Part shown: positions 11,901-26,900 of the stretch, in pieces
Layout: every line of letters begins with the position of its first letter
How positions within the stretch are numbered: the stretch's first letter is position 1
Source: Fasciolopsis buskii
Taxonomy: Eukaryota; Platyhelminthes; Trematoda; Plagiorchiida; Fasciolidae
Direction of reading: 5' to 3'
Assembly (NCBI GenBank): GCA_008360955.1
Contig: LUCM01002880.1
Location: 188,509 to 252,508 of the forward strand
DNA length: 64,000 nt
Made by a program: the position numbers and the translations under genes
Notes under the pieces: model-generated
What the model saw: only the letters and a program-made list of their open reading frames with translations
What the model was told of the DNA's origin: nothing
Databases searched by the model: none

Positions 11901-14900
11901 TCGATATTTTCCAACTGCTTGACATTTTTCATATTCCATGACCACGCACTGGCCCCGAGATGTCACGTGCTGTTTTAGCTGAATGGGCTAGCATCTAGTC
12001 CACGACACGCTCGCCTGTCTTTTTGGATGCAAAATGAACTGGACGTGTAACAGAAGAACACCTTCGTAGTTCAGAAACTATTAGTTTATTGAACTGGATG
12101 TCTAGCATTCAACAAGACTGCGAAAAACAAGAACGTCATTGCACACGACTATCGGAATGGTGAAGATCAATCAAAAATATCTGGGCATATGGATTCAGCG
12201 ATGTGAGCGGCACTTCGCATACGCGATGTACCCTTGAGCCATGCCAAGGACGGAAACGTTCATGAGAGAAGAATAGTTACTAGCAAGAATCTCCAAGACT
12301 AGACACTGATATTTTCAAAAGCAAAGCTCCTGTTCCCATTTGGTAAGAATCATTACAAGAACATTAGCAATCCGAGAATCGTTCTTCGGCTCCCGGACTT
12401 TGAACCCAAAATTGAGACAGTTGACCACTTTTTGAAACGAAGTATTATGCCGATTACAAACTCGCTGATTCTTAATCACATGTTAGGATAAACTTAGGGT
12501 TGGAATTTTTGTTCTCTTTACAAACCTCAGTATAAGAAAAGATCACTCTGCGTTCTACCCATTAAGACTGTTTTATGGAGCAGACAAATCTAACGCGTAG
12601 CACGACTGTAGAGAAATGAGTTTTAAGCGTAACTTTCGCGTACGCTGAGTGAGTAAAACACACATGGGGTGTGAATCGCCCAATAAAAACAGATCATGGT
12701 TTAGAAAAAACAAAAATTTGTCGACTATCGTTCTCTTGGCTGACAGTTTCAGAGGTGTTTAAACTTTACAACACCGCTCGGCAGTACAGTTTACTCGAAA
12801 AACCCAGAACTGCGAAACCAAAAAAGGATGACTTAGGATGTTTTGCTTAATTGCTATGTCAGTGGCAGATTTTGAACCAGTAAATGATGGACTAAAGCAA
12901 GTTTTCATCAGAATGAATATCACATGAGAGGCTGATGTACAAACATTGCAAAAACGCGGATTTTCTGAGCCGTTTTCGCAGAATTCGTTGAAAGCGCACT
13001 GGTAAGTTGCTGACAAAGAAAATGTCACATTTGAAGAACACTTGAACAACGCGTTAGTATTTTGACGTCCACTCGTTAAAAGCTAAGCACCGGATTGAAA
13101 ACGAGTTGACGAATGACAGCCGCCTTAGTGATAAGCTAGCAAACGTTGATTTCACCCACAAAATGGGCTACCGGTCCAAGTAATTTGATTGATTCTGCAT
13201 TCAATTAAATGCCCCCGAATAAGTAGAAAACGCTTGAGAATAATCGACGAATTGGTTTAAAGTTTTAGCAATCCTTAATCGAGCAACGGAGAAGTGTCCC
13301 TACGGGAAATACTTTCATTTTTGGGACAATTTTGTTTCCTCTTGCTGTCAAGTTTTGATTATCAAATGTTTTTTATTTGCAGAGTAAACGTTTGTGCCAA
13401 TCATGAAGCAGCTTTGCATTGAATTGTAAATTAATCTGTCACAGACAACGCAGAGTTTCAGTTTAGCCATTCACCAAGTAATCCCAAGTTTTGCGACTCC
13501 CAACCTCTGTGTTTCTAGTGACGGTTGCTCAAATGTTTATTTTCCAACGGTGCTGTGTATAATTTCACTAATTCAGTTTCGTCCTGGTCCAGAGGTTGGA
13601 AAAACTTTCGATTCATCTGCTTCTACGGAGATACAAGCGAAGAAAGTCGACTGATAATTTTGACCTAACGAACACTATATGATTCATGCAATCTGGCTAG
13701 ATGAGACTGTGTTTGTTGTTGTTTTGTCTTTTCGTTTAGTCCGATTCCGCCCAAGTATTCATCGTGGAACCTGAGCTGATCACTTTTGTAAGGTGATGTT
13801 TCCCGGTTACTTTTTTTCCGCTATACATGCCTAAGTACTTCGTCTACTATCTCCTTTGATACAGAAGCAGGGAAAATCAAACTGTGCTTCTAGCACACAC
13901 AAACTAAGTAACAACGGACGCATCATGGCTAGCATTCGTCACGAGGCAGCTGCATAAACTCCACAATTCCTGAGTAGCCAACACAACAGCAATGGCATTA
14001 TCAAAACCATCTATAACAACAGTAGGCTAACTCAAAATACAAGTGAACATGAAGGTGTCTCATTAAGTTCTTTTCTGTTCCTTGCAAATCTAACAAAAAT
14101 CAGCTTCTGACGTGGCCGGTGCAAATGCACCCAGTGTCTATTTGCGTGAGGATCCCATATTCGGAATGCAGCTGGAAAATCAGAGCGAATTACGAGCACC
14201 GGTGGCTGAGAAAGCTGCTTTCTTTCTGGACTGTGCTTTGGCCGCTCAAACCTACCACATGGCCAATTCCGAACCGGCGGTCGACAGTGGCGATTCATGT
14301 TCAAACGAAAAGGAACAATCGATTTCACCATCACACCTGTTTTTCACTCTGCATGTTTATCAGTATCGGGTGGAGAAGAGTGGTTGCGGTTCTGGTGGTG
14401 AGTAATGGAAAAATGTGGATTTCTGTGCCCATTCCAATAATCAATGCCAGGAAAAGAAGTGTTTTTTTTTCGGCTGAGAATGTTTCCACAAATGTCGGCG
14501 ATATTCACCATGTACGTTTTGTCTAACTAGTTCTGCAACCAATAATTAAGTTTCTGGGCTTGTTTGCCTGATAAAGAACAAATGTTAAACACTTAAGTTC
14601 ATAAAGTACAAAGTGATTTTGCATATGAGATGTGCAATTTCCCGCAGAACTCTCAATGATATTGGGCCTAATATTGCAAAACCCAACTAGCAAATCGGAA
14701 AATGTTCTAATTTGTCCAAAGTAAAAGACCAGATGTCGTTGCGTCGAACGATAAGTGCACAATCTTTGTACAGCTTTCGCCTCGGGAAAAGGAATTGCAA
14801 CCGTAGTTTTGTGGTTGTGCTTTCTCATTGGTGATCTTGATCACGCTTCATTTCTAAACCAACCTGAACCGGTGAGAACAGGTTTGAGGTAGGGATTAAA

Positions 14901-17900
14901 ATAGTGGGTATGCTAAATTGTCACACAAGTCATCGTAGACAAAGACGTTCACACGAGCCATGGGAATGCAGATGGTGATCCAATTAGACATTTTCACGTT
15001 TGGATCACTGAGTCCACAATCATAAACTGAAAGAGGTAATCAAATGGATACCGTAAACCGGGTAGTTTGAAAACAGTGTCGGAGCATTGATTTGTCATCA
15101 GCATGAAAGGTGAAAGATCATAAGATATCATACTGATTCTCCTGTTCTGAGCAGTTCACAGTCTGCATCTGCTTGAAAGTTGAAATTAGGTTGCCTGTGT
15201 CGCGACATAATTTTCGAATTACATTGAGGAACAACTCGGGGCAGCTAGAGGTGCTGCGGGGTAGCGCCCAGCACAAATGATTTTTCATTTTTTACAAGAT
15301 TTTAAAAATAGATTTAGTGCGTTTTAAATTCTATAAGTTTCGATTCAGAACAAGAGGAAATAATTGTTAGTTTTGGAATGGAATTTAACACGTAAAAGAT
15401 GACAAAGGTGACAAAGTTAGCTTTCAAATTGTTCAAGGATGACAAGTTGAATTTTTTGTGTCAGAAGCAATGCATGGATAAGGCGGGATTAGAAAAATTT
15501 TCACGCGTAAGAATACCGGAATGCTTGTGTTCCCGGTGGCATCTCTTTATTGCACCTCAAATTCTGCGGCGACTTTTTGAAACACTGGTGCATCTACCAG
15601 TCGTTACCCCATTGATACTGCATCCCAACTCTTAGTACGGAATTATGTTTATTCCACGAGAAGAAATGTCAGTCACCGTAAACCTGGGACTTTGAAATGT
15701 GGAAGTTGAATCTGGGACACTACTTCGTGGGGTCGTATATCGTATATCATAGAAGGCCTAGTGAATCAGATTTGAGAAAAATACGGATTAAAGGGAAATT
15801 AATAAAGGTTTCCTCTTTTGGCTTATTTTCTCTCAACCATTTTAATGTCTGTTGCATGAACTCGGCACTAGGAATTACCCATATTCGCGTATAATCTGAC
15901 TTTTGATTTGTCCACTGATGACGCAAAATTTCAGTCAACAGTCTTTTCATTTTGTTAGGGTTTAATAAATTCTCCTTGAATTAAGGGACATCTCCGCGTT
16001 CTGCTTTTATTTGGGCTTGCGACTGAAAAATCACCAACTACTAAAAACAACAAACTGCTCAGGTACGCGAATTCCGCAACATAACTCGGCAACGCTGGGC
16101 GCAGGACATTTGTAGTTGTTTATGGCTGATTGTAAAAGAGGCTAGGTCTTCATCTTTGTCACCGAAGTTCTAGACATAAAAGTTAATTGAGACCAGAAAG
16201 AACTTCAGACTGGACCAAACAGCGATAGGATCTGATCAACAGCTAACGAAAATGTATTCACACACCAAAACTCCCGGAAGCTCTTGGCACGCACCTTTTC
16301 AAATCCACCCAATACAAGCACAAAAAATCCCGTCAACTTCAATAAATACCAATGGACCAGTGTCACCTTTATGACAGAACTCTCAACCGTGTGACCGGTA
16401 AGACATGAACAACTTGATTTAATGCCTCCTGCTCGTCACAAACACATGTCCGATGAATATGAATTTCCATGTGGGGCAACAATCCGATTTTCGATAGGAC
16501 ATGTAAAGGGTAAAGAATGAATAATCGAAGGTAACTGGTTGATTCCGAACTAGTGTTCCCAAATTACAGTTGATATAATAATTCTTTATATAGAATGAAC
16601 GAATGATGTGGCCAAGTATACGTTTAATTCGTTGGCCGCTTTAACCTACAGTCTGAACATGTACAGGAAAAAGAAACTTGGAAAATGGTAACGTGACAGC
16701 CAATGCAATTTTATGTCCTTCCAGTTTATCAGATTGCAGGTCGTACGTGCTGACTTTCTTTCCGTTCCTTTTTTCTTCCTCACGACTTTATTGTTCAAAT
16801 TGTTCACGTTTTAATTCTTTGGTGTCCATGAATGACCCGACAGTGATCAAGCCTCTAGTGATGTGATATCTGAAACGGAATGTTCACGATTCGAATCAAT
16901 TCAGGGTTGTTCACTTGTTCGTCGGTAGGCCGACCAGAAATGTTGCATAATTTGTAACTGACAAGTCGAGATTGAAAAAACAACATTACCTAAATGGTTT
17001 TATTCCCGAGTAAATGGAAAATCACCAGGACGTTGATATTTGCAACGTTCAAAGCTGTCGTGACAAACAAAAGCAAAATATTCCCTCTATTGCCACTATG
17101 TACGAACAGTCAAAGTGAAATTTGCTCACTCCATTGAGTACTATCTTTAGATTCCATTGACAGTACAAATGGTACGAATAGTAATTTCAAAGGTTTACAG
17201 TTTTCGCACGCAGTCAACAATCAGGGAGGCAGAAAGACAAAGAAGGGAACAGATGATGAAACAACATCACGGATGACTCCCAGACGACCAATAATGTAAC
17301 AGAAATAGATTAAATCTCACAAGCCGTATTAGTAAGGAAAAAACGCAGTTTAGTCCAGCCACCGAATATGATTGTTTATAGCTTGCTTCTCAAAAGTTTC
17401 GCTTTTGAGGAGCTAACTACAATGCAACAGTCAAAAGTAAAAATGGACATTTTGTCATTTTCATCAAAATCATCCCGTTATTTGGCCTTAATCTTTCACT
17501 CGTAGTAAGACAGCCATGCAACATTCTGTGGATCTGCTAGACGGCAAGTCAACAAACCCCGTAAGATTAACAGGCTCTTGTCGACCGAAAGTAGTTCTGT
17601 TTGCTATTTTTGCATTTAACGTCAAATAAATTCAGATCCGCTTATCATGCAATTTAATTATTCACTATATATTTACACAGTGATTGGGAGTGAACAATTT
17701 GTCTGTAGAACCTCATTGTTTTCGGCTTTGCACTTTGCTATTGTCTCTAAACGGCCTGTGAAGAACGGTTCAGTGATTCGTTTACAAGTTCTGAAGTCAA
17801 AGCAACGGTTTTACAAAATGGCTAGCATTGTCATTATCTTAACTGCTTCTCGAACGGGAAGCTCTGTCCTGACAGACAACGATAGGCAGTTTGCCATCAT

Positions 17901-20900
17901 CGTTGGTAAAGTCTGGAACTGAATTGGCGTGAGAACGCTTTGTTTTTTTATTTCGAACGATGAACTTCTTCGAAGTAAGTGATGTAGAAAAAAATTATTA
18001 CTTTATATCTTACCACAATTCTTGCCCCTTAAGGTTTCCACATCGCATTTGCATAATTCTAGGGGATAACAGGATTCCGCAAACATTTTACAATAAATGA
18101 AGTGTTTCATTAAACTCAAACGTCCCTATTAAGGTTAACTTTCCAACGCACCGTACAAGAACAATTTTTGCGTACCAAGTATCTGCGGAGGACGGCAGCA
18201 TTTACACCAAACTTTGTCCACTAAGCATCAACTGGGCAACTACCAGCCACGTTTCATCATTGCGATTTCGTATTTTTTTCTTTTCATGAAACATTTCCCA
18301 GGGGCATAAAACATTCTGAAATTGTTGGTCCCTATCGAATTGACGAATGCTTCAGATTGGAATCGCAGAAACTGACGGGAAAAAGATCGGTCTATTATCA
18401 ACCAGGATTAGCATGCCGACCTACACTGACATATTTTTGAGACCCATTTCGAAGCTTCAGTAAAACGATTTAGGGCTTATTGTGAAAATTAATCTGTTCT
18501 TTGGTTAAACTAAATTAGTTTTTACGTGGAACTACTCAACATAGATTTGTTGGGGCCGGAAGATTCCCTAGCAATAAAATTAGTTAAAGCATTTCAATCA
18601 TTGCCTGATAAAGAACTGAGTAATTCGTTCGCTCCTTTCCCTCGAGTAAGCCAGGCCGATATCCTCCCGGGTAGCCGTCTTTGACAGTTATGTAACAAAA
18701 CGTAAGTGGTCCTTCAATGCCCAATACATCAGGCAACCAGTGGCTTCCCCATATACTACAGTTCCAAATGTTTTGACTTCCTTCGGAGTATGCTAACCGG
18801 CAAACGGCATGCACACTGCGAGTTGACGGTTGCTTCTACCCACTAAGGTCCTAAAATGATGCATTCCGGTTCGAAGATCACTTGCACGAAGTACAACTTG
18901 CGCATTTCCCATAGACCATTCCTTTACTTAAAAGCTTGGTGTGGTATCCAAGGACTGACTGCGCTTTAATAACTCCCAAACAAAACAACTTCAAGGAACT
19001 GTATACAGCAATACGAAAATAGCTCTTGGGTTAGACAGAAGCCGCCAGCTGGAAGTGGTGTGAAATTTCGAACTATTTTGGAATTATTGCTTCAGACTGC
19101 ATCACCATATGATACCAGTTTTAGATGGCTAGCTGAAAGTACAATTTGTCTCATCAACATGACATTCAACACTGAACAAAATCAAAGGCATCACTCTTCA
19201 CTCTTGACATTTTATTGTGAGTGCAAATGAACAATAACGTTTCGAGAGCTGAGAAGCTCTTTTATTTTATATGATATCGTGTGTTCGAGACGAAAATCGT
19301 CTCGGAGCAGCATGCCCGCTTTTGCGATTACTACCACTCATCAGATGTGAACACTCGGTTGTTGCTATTACGTAACTCTTGTACTTGTAAACTCCGACAG
19401 TGGTTTCACCTACGCATACTCGGTCGGCGACAGTGACCGCGAAATCGGTCGTGTGCTTCAGGGCAAATTGTTCTCTCATCCACGCGTGATAATACTTACA
19501 ACAAAACCGAAAACTGTTGGCCAAGCACCTTCTTTGGGCAGTTAGAATTTACAAAAATGATCTGAGTTTTACGAGCAGAGGAAGATCCACTCAGATTTTT
19601 TGCAACGGATTGGTCCATAAATAACAAAAAAGGACGCGTTGCGCACTTGAAGATTGCACGTGGCCAGTCAACATCTTAACAGTGATCTTTCTTTTGCTAA
19701 GCAAATGCACTGCACAGGAAGCCACCGTATACCGTATGCATAAATAATAAGATAGTCTAAGGTCGTTGACGATTTGATACGATTTTCAAATGATTCACTA
19801 TCCCATATCACCAACTAACTCGACAAAGGTAAACCGTGAAAGCACTGAGCTGTTGTTTTACTCTCGTCGGGAATAATCAGCGGTGCATATCCACGATACC
19901 CGAACCTGAAGAAACTCCGGGAAAAATGATTGTAGCCCCAGTGCCTGAGTAATTATGCCAACCGGACAAGGTCCCAGTGGGATATAGGACATCAGCATCG
20001 CATGATATGGCTCTCTTAACAGTCGGCGGATTTTAGAGGCCATAGAATTTTGCTTTGATACAGAGTTCCTGATTTCTAAAAAGAAAGAAACAGCTGTGTG
20101 ACGCTTCCATGACTTTCTAATGGTGACTTGGTTGGTGATCCCTAAAAGGCAGTATCATTCAATTAATGTTCACATTTTACGTGTCAACTGACCTGACGCG
20201 CTGAGCCTTGTCATGAAGTGTTCGTGTTCCGGGCCATAGCTCAAAAAGTCTCCTGTTTGATACCGATTGTTACCGTTGACCCGTGTGTATAAAAATTACG
20301 GTTTGCCTAACTGACGGTATTAATTAACTTGTTTCATCGTCCAGCCACACAAACTCTCGCATGTTTGGTCGATACCACTCTTATTCAACTTCGTTAACCG
20401 TCAAAAGACATTTGCAGTTAACTGGTATATTCACTTCGCCGGAGTGAAATAAAAATTGCTTATTGGTACTCGGGGCTACTGGGAAAGGAAGCGCAACTAT
20501 TTTGATGACTTGTAATTAAAAATTCTGCTAGGAAACGGGGTAGCTCAATGTGTATAAATATGTGATCGTCATCCAACACCGGTTTCAGCAAATATATTTG
20601 TCTGCAGCATGTTCTGTACTTGGCAGTTTAATGAATTGCATCACACTTGGCGAATTAATAGCTACATGAGTCGGTCTTCGTTCTGGCTGAAGAAGCAGGG
20701 AAAACAGCAAATTTAGCCACCATTTCTCAAAACCAATTGATGTCCACAGATGCACATGGTTGACGAATTAGTTTGTGATGGGTCGCGTCAGTGAAGAAAA
20801 GCCGAGCAGATGTTGTCAAGTAAGGTTAGTGCAATATCGGGATTCGTTATGTGTCCCATCGACTCTTTGCCATCTACACAGAGGGAATGTTGCTAGTGCT

Positions 20901-23900
20901 ATGCAGAAGATGGAATTTCACGTCGCACCATCTGAAAGCAGACCTTAATATAAAAACTGCACACCAATAAGCGTCCCTTTCAGCTATCGTTTATGCAAGA
21001 TTTGATGAAACAATACGCAACTAATTATCTCTTCCGACGCAAAATGCTTTTGTTTTGGCGCCAACTGTTCACTCCTCCTTCTACTTACGTTTCCTTTTAT
21101 TCATATCATCCATGGACTGCTTACAGTAACAAAAGCAAAAGCCCCCACGCCCCGTCGGAATAGGTTCGGTGTTTCCGAGAAACTATGGCTGTATCCGTCT
21201 CCATCGTACTTATTCTACGCTCGATAGCAATTTTTTGCATGTTCGGTTATGCCAAGAGATTGGCTATACAATGCCGTCGTAATAAGACTATACAAACAAT
21301 GTTTACCAAACTACAAATTGAGCAATACAAAAATCTGAATTTTAAGCGGCATGTGAATTCGGAGTTTTCCGACCTCACTTTTATTTTTGTTCATTCGTTC
21401 AGTCCTCATTTTAGCTCTAAAGAAATTAACAAAATACAAATCAGTCAGTTCTATTTCAGTATTGTCCTTCTCCGATTGCTCTTCTACTGTGGAATACACT
21501 GTTAAACGAATCCATTTACAATCTCTGCTGCCAATTCGTTTGCATCACAAAACAAAGCCCATCAAATTAAACTCGGTTAGTCTACTTTTTAATCTGGACT
21601 GTAAGAAAGTGTGAATTCCTATTAGAACGGTGTACTAAATTTGAATTTATAAGGTAACTGTGGTTACCAGCATCTCGATTAATAACAAATTAAACATGAA
21701 TGGGATCCTAATGTTCTTCAAGTATTGAAATTCAACAAAAGAATAGCCGAGAATTTCCGATTTGATCGATCAGTCATACCGGTGACAGGGATGACCAATT
21801 TGGTTAGCTGAAACAGATCGCCTGAGTATTCATACTCTCGGCTCTGTTCCTAGTCGCGGAGCGCAAGCTCAGGCCCAGAGCCCCTTGTTCTCGACGACGC
21901 TTTAGATTTTGCTTATATACATGCTGAAATAAGAACGCACAAGCTCGCATACCTACTTATGAATACATGCATGCACATAGACAAAAACGAGCACACGTAC
22001 ATGCATACGATGAGACGTCTGCTCACGTGGGTTGCAGAGCGTTACAAGGAAGAAGTAGAGCCGAGCCGTTCATTTTATAGTGCATGAAATAGGCATGACT
22101 GCAGTGAAACGGGCATGTCCACTATGCGCCAGGACCCATTACACGCGAAACGAGGGGAACACTCAACCATGACCTTGAATCCAGTGGTTCCACCGGACTC
22201 TCGAATGATCAGGTGTATTGAAGAGTTGGGCAAAGCAAATCTCGGTCTGTCAGCCCACATCTGATTTTTGTTCACTTGCTGACATGAGAAACATGTGCAC
22301 CGACAATCTGGCAATTTTTCGGATCAACTGAGGCTCTAGCAATTCAAATAAATCACAAACGGCTTTTTTAACTTGACCTTGTAATCCGTTTGAGCCGATT
22401 ACAGTGAACTAGCTACCGTAATCCTGTTCAGAGGCAAATTCTCATCCTTGTAGCCTGTTCAATACTAGGGTTATCGATAAACCTACCAAATGCACTGATC
22501 TGAACTATTCAGTTGAATCTAGCATCCTAGGCTTTTCATTCTTCTGATTGAATCTTCACATAATTATTTGTTAAAGAAGTAGATCGTAACCCAAAACTAG
22601 TTGAAGTCAAACCTTCCTTTGGCAATACTTTCCGGGCACTATTTTAATGTACTTTGCAAAGGACCCTAGTGGTCTTCCACCGGTTTCATCATTTCTACCT
22701 TGCAATTTTGCTATTCAATACAGTTTCACCAAAACAGACAATGACAAGAATGTGTGACATCACACATAAACATCCAGATGGAGCAACATTGACGTGGCGA
22801 TTTTGTAATATATTCTATTGTTGATCATTTGTAGACTGTGCCATCTAGAACATTCCGGAGTTTTCTCCAGCTTAGGTCATCTGAAATGACCGATAAAATG
22901 GGTACCGTAGCTTGTTGTCGGCAGGTGTTTTTCCGTTGGCTTGGGAATGGCACCTCCTCCAGGATTTATGATCGTCAGCCGTCTAGGAAACACAAGTTGA
23001 TAAGCAAACCCGGCTTAAGTATGTTGTAATCATCTGCAACATCACGATACTTGCTTGCAAAATTTTAAGGGATTGCCTCCATGCCTTGTTTTGCAAGTGA
23101 TAGAATGAATTCTCAGTCATGACCGTTCTGTGTCCGATACGAATCAGTATGCTTGTATCCAGACTGGCCTTTGAAAAGCAGATTTGTGATTTGACGAGGT
23201 GCATGAGAACACATCCATTTGTTTGGAATAGTTAGAGTAGTCTGGTCGGACCTCACATGATGGAGATGCCCGAATTATTTCAACACTTCTGTGAAAGTTA
23301 AACATTAGATTTTGAGGAATATCGAGTGACCCATGTCATCTTACAAAACCGGAAACCTTCGGTTAATATCTGGATGACGGTGGGTGGAATCATTAGATGC
23401 AAGGGAGACTTGTGGGCGATTAAATTCATAAGATGTGATCATTTCTGTCATTTGGTTCGGTTTTGCCAAACTGAGGAACAAGGGGTCCAAAGCTAGACTT
23501 TTGTAGTCAGCCGTTTTCACAGACATTCCCCAGAAACACTGAAAACTGATGATTCTGAGTCTCTCATAGGAAAGAAAGATTAATTCACGTCTAGAATGGA
23601 AAAAGTGTCCACACTAGGTCTTCGCAACGTTGTAACGGCGTGAGTACGAATCACTGAAAATAAGCTCACTCGTCCAAGTGTTTCTTGCCAGTGTATTTAG
23701 TGCTGATTTTTGGGACAAATTTTCCCCAAGCTTAAATCCATTTGTCCGGTTCGCCGCACACGAAATCATCGCAAGTGTACTCGCGACGGACGTGCATAGA
23801 TGAAATGCCCGAAGTTCACAAATTTTTACCTTTTGTTTCGTTACGGATGTACTTCCGATTGCACTCTTCTCCCGTCTGGTGTGCTTAAAATACTCACCAC

Positions 23901-26900
23901 TGCATCTGCAAACAGCTAGGATATCGAAATTGTACAAATTCTTTGCAGATTATGGACACGTAAAAACAATCATTTATCTCGGAATTGTGCTACCTTGATG
24001 GAATATTTGGGGCTTCCAGCCTGCAGAATCTGTACTGCACTACACAAGAGAATTCGTTAAATGTCCATGATTTTCCTCTCGCTGGATTTGCTTCACACGG
24101 AAGAGTCTTCAATGGTGGTTTTCATCTGAATTTCTCCTGGGACGGAAGAACGAAAAGCAAGACCAAATAAAAAGAATAAAAATCTACTAACGGATAATGA
24201 AAATTCTAAGTTTGTTGAAGGACAAACATTTGTTCTGACCAAATATATGCAGGTTCGATGGATACATCGGAAATGTTTATATGACATGTCAATGTCGGTT
24301 ATCTTTCGAATTTCTGACTCTACTGAAAAGCTCCACCCGTAATTTATTTTCTTTAATCAACCATCGACATAACGCTTTGCTTTCCATAACGTAATCGACC
24401 CAGTCTTCCGCGTAATCCGGAACGTTTATTATTTATTTGTACAGTGAATTTTATTCACACACCATGAGCCGTATTTGTTGATTTGGTTGAATCAGTTCAG
24501 TACCGGCTGAAACAGTTTGTGGACAATCCCTGATCCCGCCTGTTTTGTTCTCCCGAATTCGTCCGCTATACCGGAAGGAAAAAACATAAATACCCACACC
24601 TCTGCCACCTTTGTTCCGGTCCGGCAATTTGATGGGTTGCATTGTTGCTTCTATTAACCCTGCCCAGCATTAATTGCTCCATTTAACTTCCTTGATGCTG
24701 ATGGTGATTGTCGTGGGTTTCCTAGTGTTTGTTCTGTGACGCCCCATCGCTACAAATTAAGGAAGGCACTCCCAATCCGATTTCAGAATGAGCTATAGTG
24801 TTTGAGGGGTTTGAGGATGGAGAATGAAAACAACTCTCGATCCATATGCATTTGGCGATCCGTCAGCACGGAGGTTTGAAGGCTTAAACGAGCACATTTC
24901 ATCCTACGCAGCTTTGCGGTGTGAACCTAGTTCTCAAAATACGACGAGAACGTGAATAATCAACACCTGTTACCACTGGGATATCCACAGGGTCAACTAA
25001 GTCTATTTCAACACCTATTTAGATTGTTTAGCAGCGTTCTCCGTTGATCACACTCAGCGCAATCCGGTTTTCAGTGGGTTTTCTTATGTTGTTGATGAAC
25101 AAGACAGCTGCAAACCTACCTGAGTCCTGTAACTGAGAAGTAAGGATGCCAGAACTAATCCCATTCGATGCTACTGTTAAACTCTAAATGACGTTTTGGC
25201 AGTAACATTGGTGCTGTCTAAGACTCATGCTCATCTAATTAATGATCTTCTCGGCAACCGTTACCCTAAACGAAGAACATCATTAGTCGCAGAATAGGAG
25301 GATGAGAAAGACAGGAAAATAAACACAAAGCACGTGGTTTAACCAAAGTAGCACGAAAAGGACGCTTAGTCGACTAAAAATTAGACTTGTAATAGCGTAA
25401 AATGAATTCAGCCACATGGAACAAAGCAAACAAGTAGTCCGTTTGCACTTTCCCCAGATGAATTCTGTTCAGTCACATCTCTATTCTCTTGCGAGACCAG
25501 GAATGACTTCTAACAGTAATAACACTAACAGTGGGAACAAACTGCCTGTCCTAGTTTCATCGCTGTTGCAGGCAATCCTTGTTGAATCTGAGATTCCGTG
25601 CTAAAAGACTTATGAATCAAGTTAAACATTTCCACCAGTGAATACAATTTTATACTTCCGTTAATCAGATTACAAGTATCAATTGTATCCCCGCGTTTCC
25701 TCAGTGCATTTGATTTGCTTTCCCATAGACCTTCTGATGAAAATGTGGTTGAAATATGCTGACCCCGAATTTGGATGAAAATTGTCATCCACCCTAATCT
25801 ATTATCTATTACAGTTGCTGGCGGTCGCAGTCGATTGCATCTGATCGATTTACGTAACACACGGACAGTTGAAGAAGTTCAGTCTATTTTGGACTCATCA
25901 CTCGGAAGCCACAACACTCAGAATCCGAAGGACAATGCGTCTGAAAGTTCCGATGAGCCGGAAGTACCGCCACAGCCAGCAGGAAATGCTTTGTCCATGG
26001 GCGCCGTGCAGTCCGTCATACTGGCTCTGATCAGTGGCCAGCGTCATTTACCGCATCGCGACAGCAAATTGGCGCAATTGCTACGCGAAGCCATTGGCAG
26101 CGTGACCTGTCAGACATGCATAATAGTTCAGACCACGGCAAATGCAAGTCAGTATGCGGAGAATTTGCAGGTAACTGTGTTCATCAGAGTTACGTCTTTC
26201 TGATAAAATACGGCAACATGACTAATACGCCTAATGAAGTAACCTCACGTAAACTAGCAATCAGTAAGATATGCCAATAAAATGAAAGATAACTCGTTTA
26301 TCAATGAAACAAGCGAAACTAATTGAACACTGCTTCACGTTTTAAGGTTAATGTTTTTTTAACAAAAGAAGATTGTCACTCAACTGCACACACAGGCAGT
26401 AAAACATTGCCTCATTTTATCCAGTCACCCGCTGATTAGCCTCATTTTTGGGGGGTTTGAATAACACCTGCTAAAAGGGTTAGGTTTCCTTTGTATACTT
26501 GTACCCGATTACATTTGATTGGCGATTTTATGCATTTTTCCACACCAGTCTAGTGTACAGAAAACAGGAAATAGAGTTTTGTTTTTGAACATGTAGATAA
26601 CACTTCGAAATATCAGCAGCTGAATTTTGAAATCAATACTGAGCCAACCAGATACGTTCACCCTTTCTGAAATTATCACATTATCGGATATGGCTGCGGG
26701 TATAATGAACATAGGCTATTAAGTCTTAAAACCAACTGTCAAGTGTCATATCTACGAGTAATGTGACAACAGAGCTCCGTACATTAAGCACCCTCAGTAG
26801 CATCTCAGGTCAAGTATTTCCACACTAGAAGAAATAGTCTGTTATACAGTTACAAATATTTATTTATATTCTACTTGGACTTTGAATATCAAGCACACAC

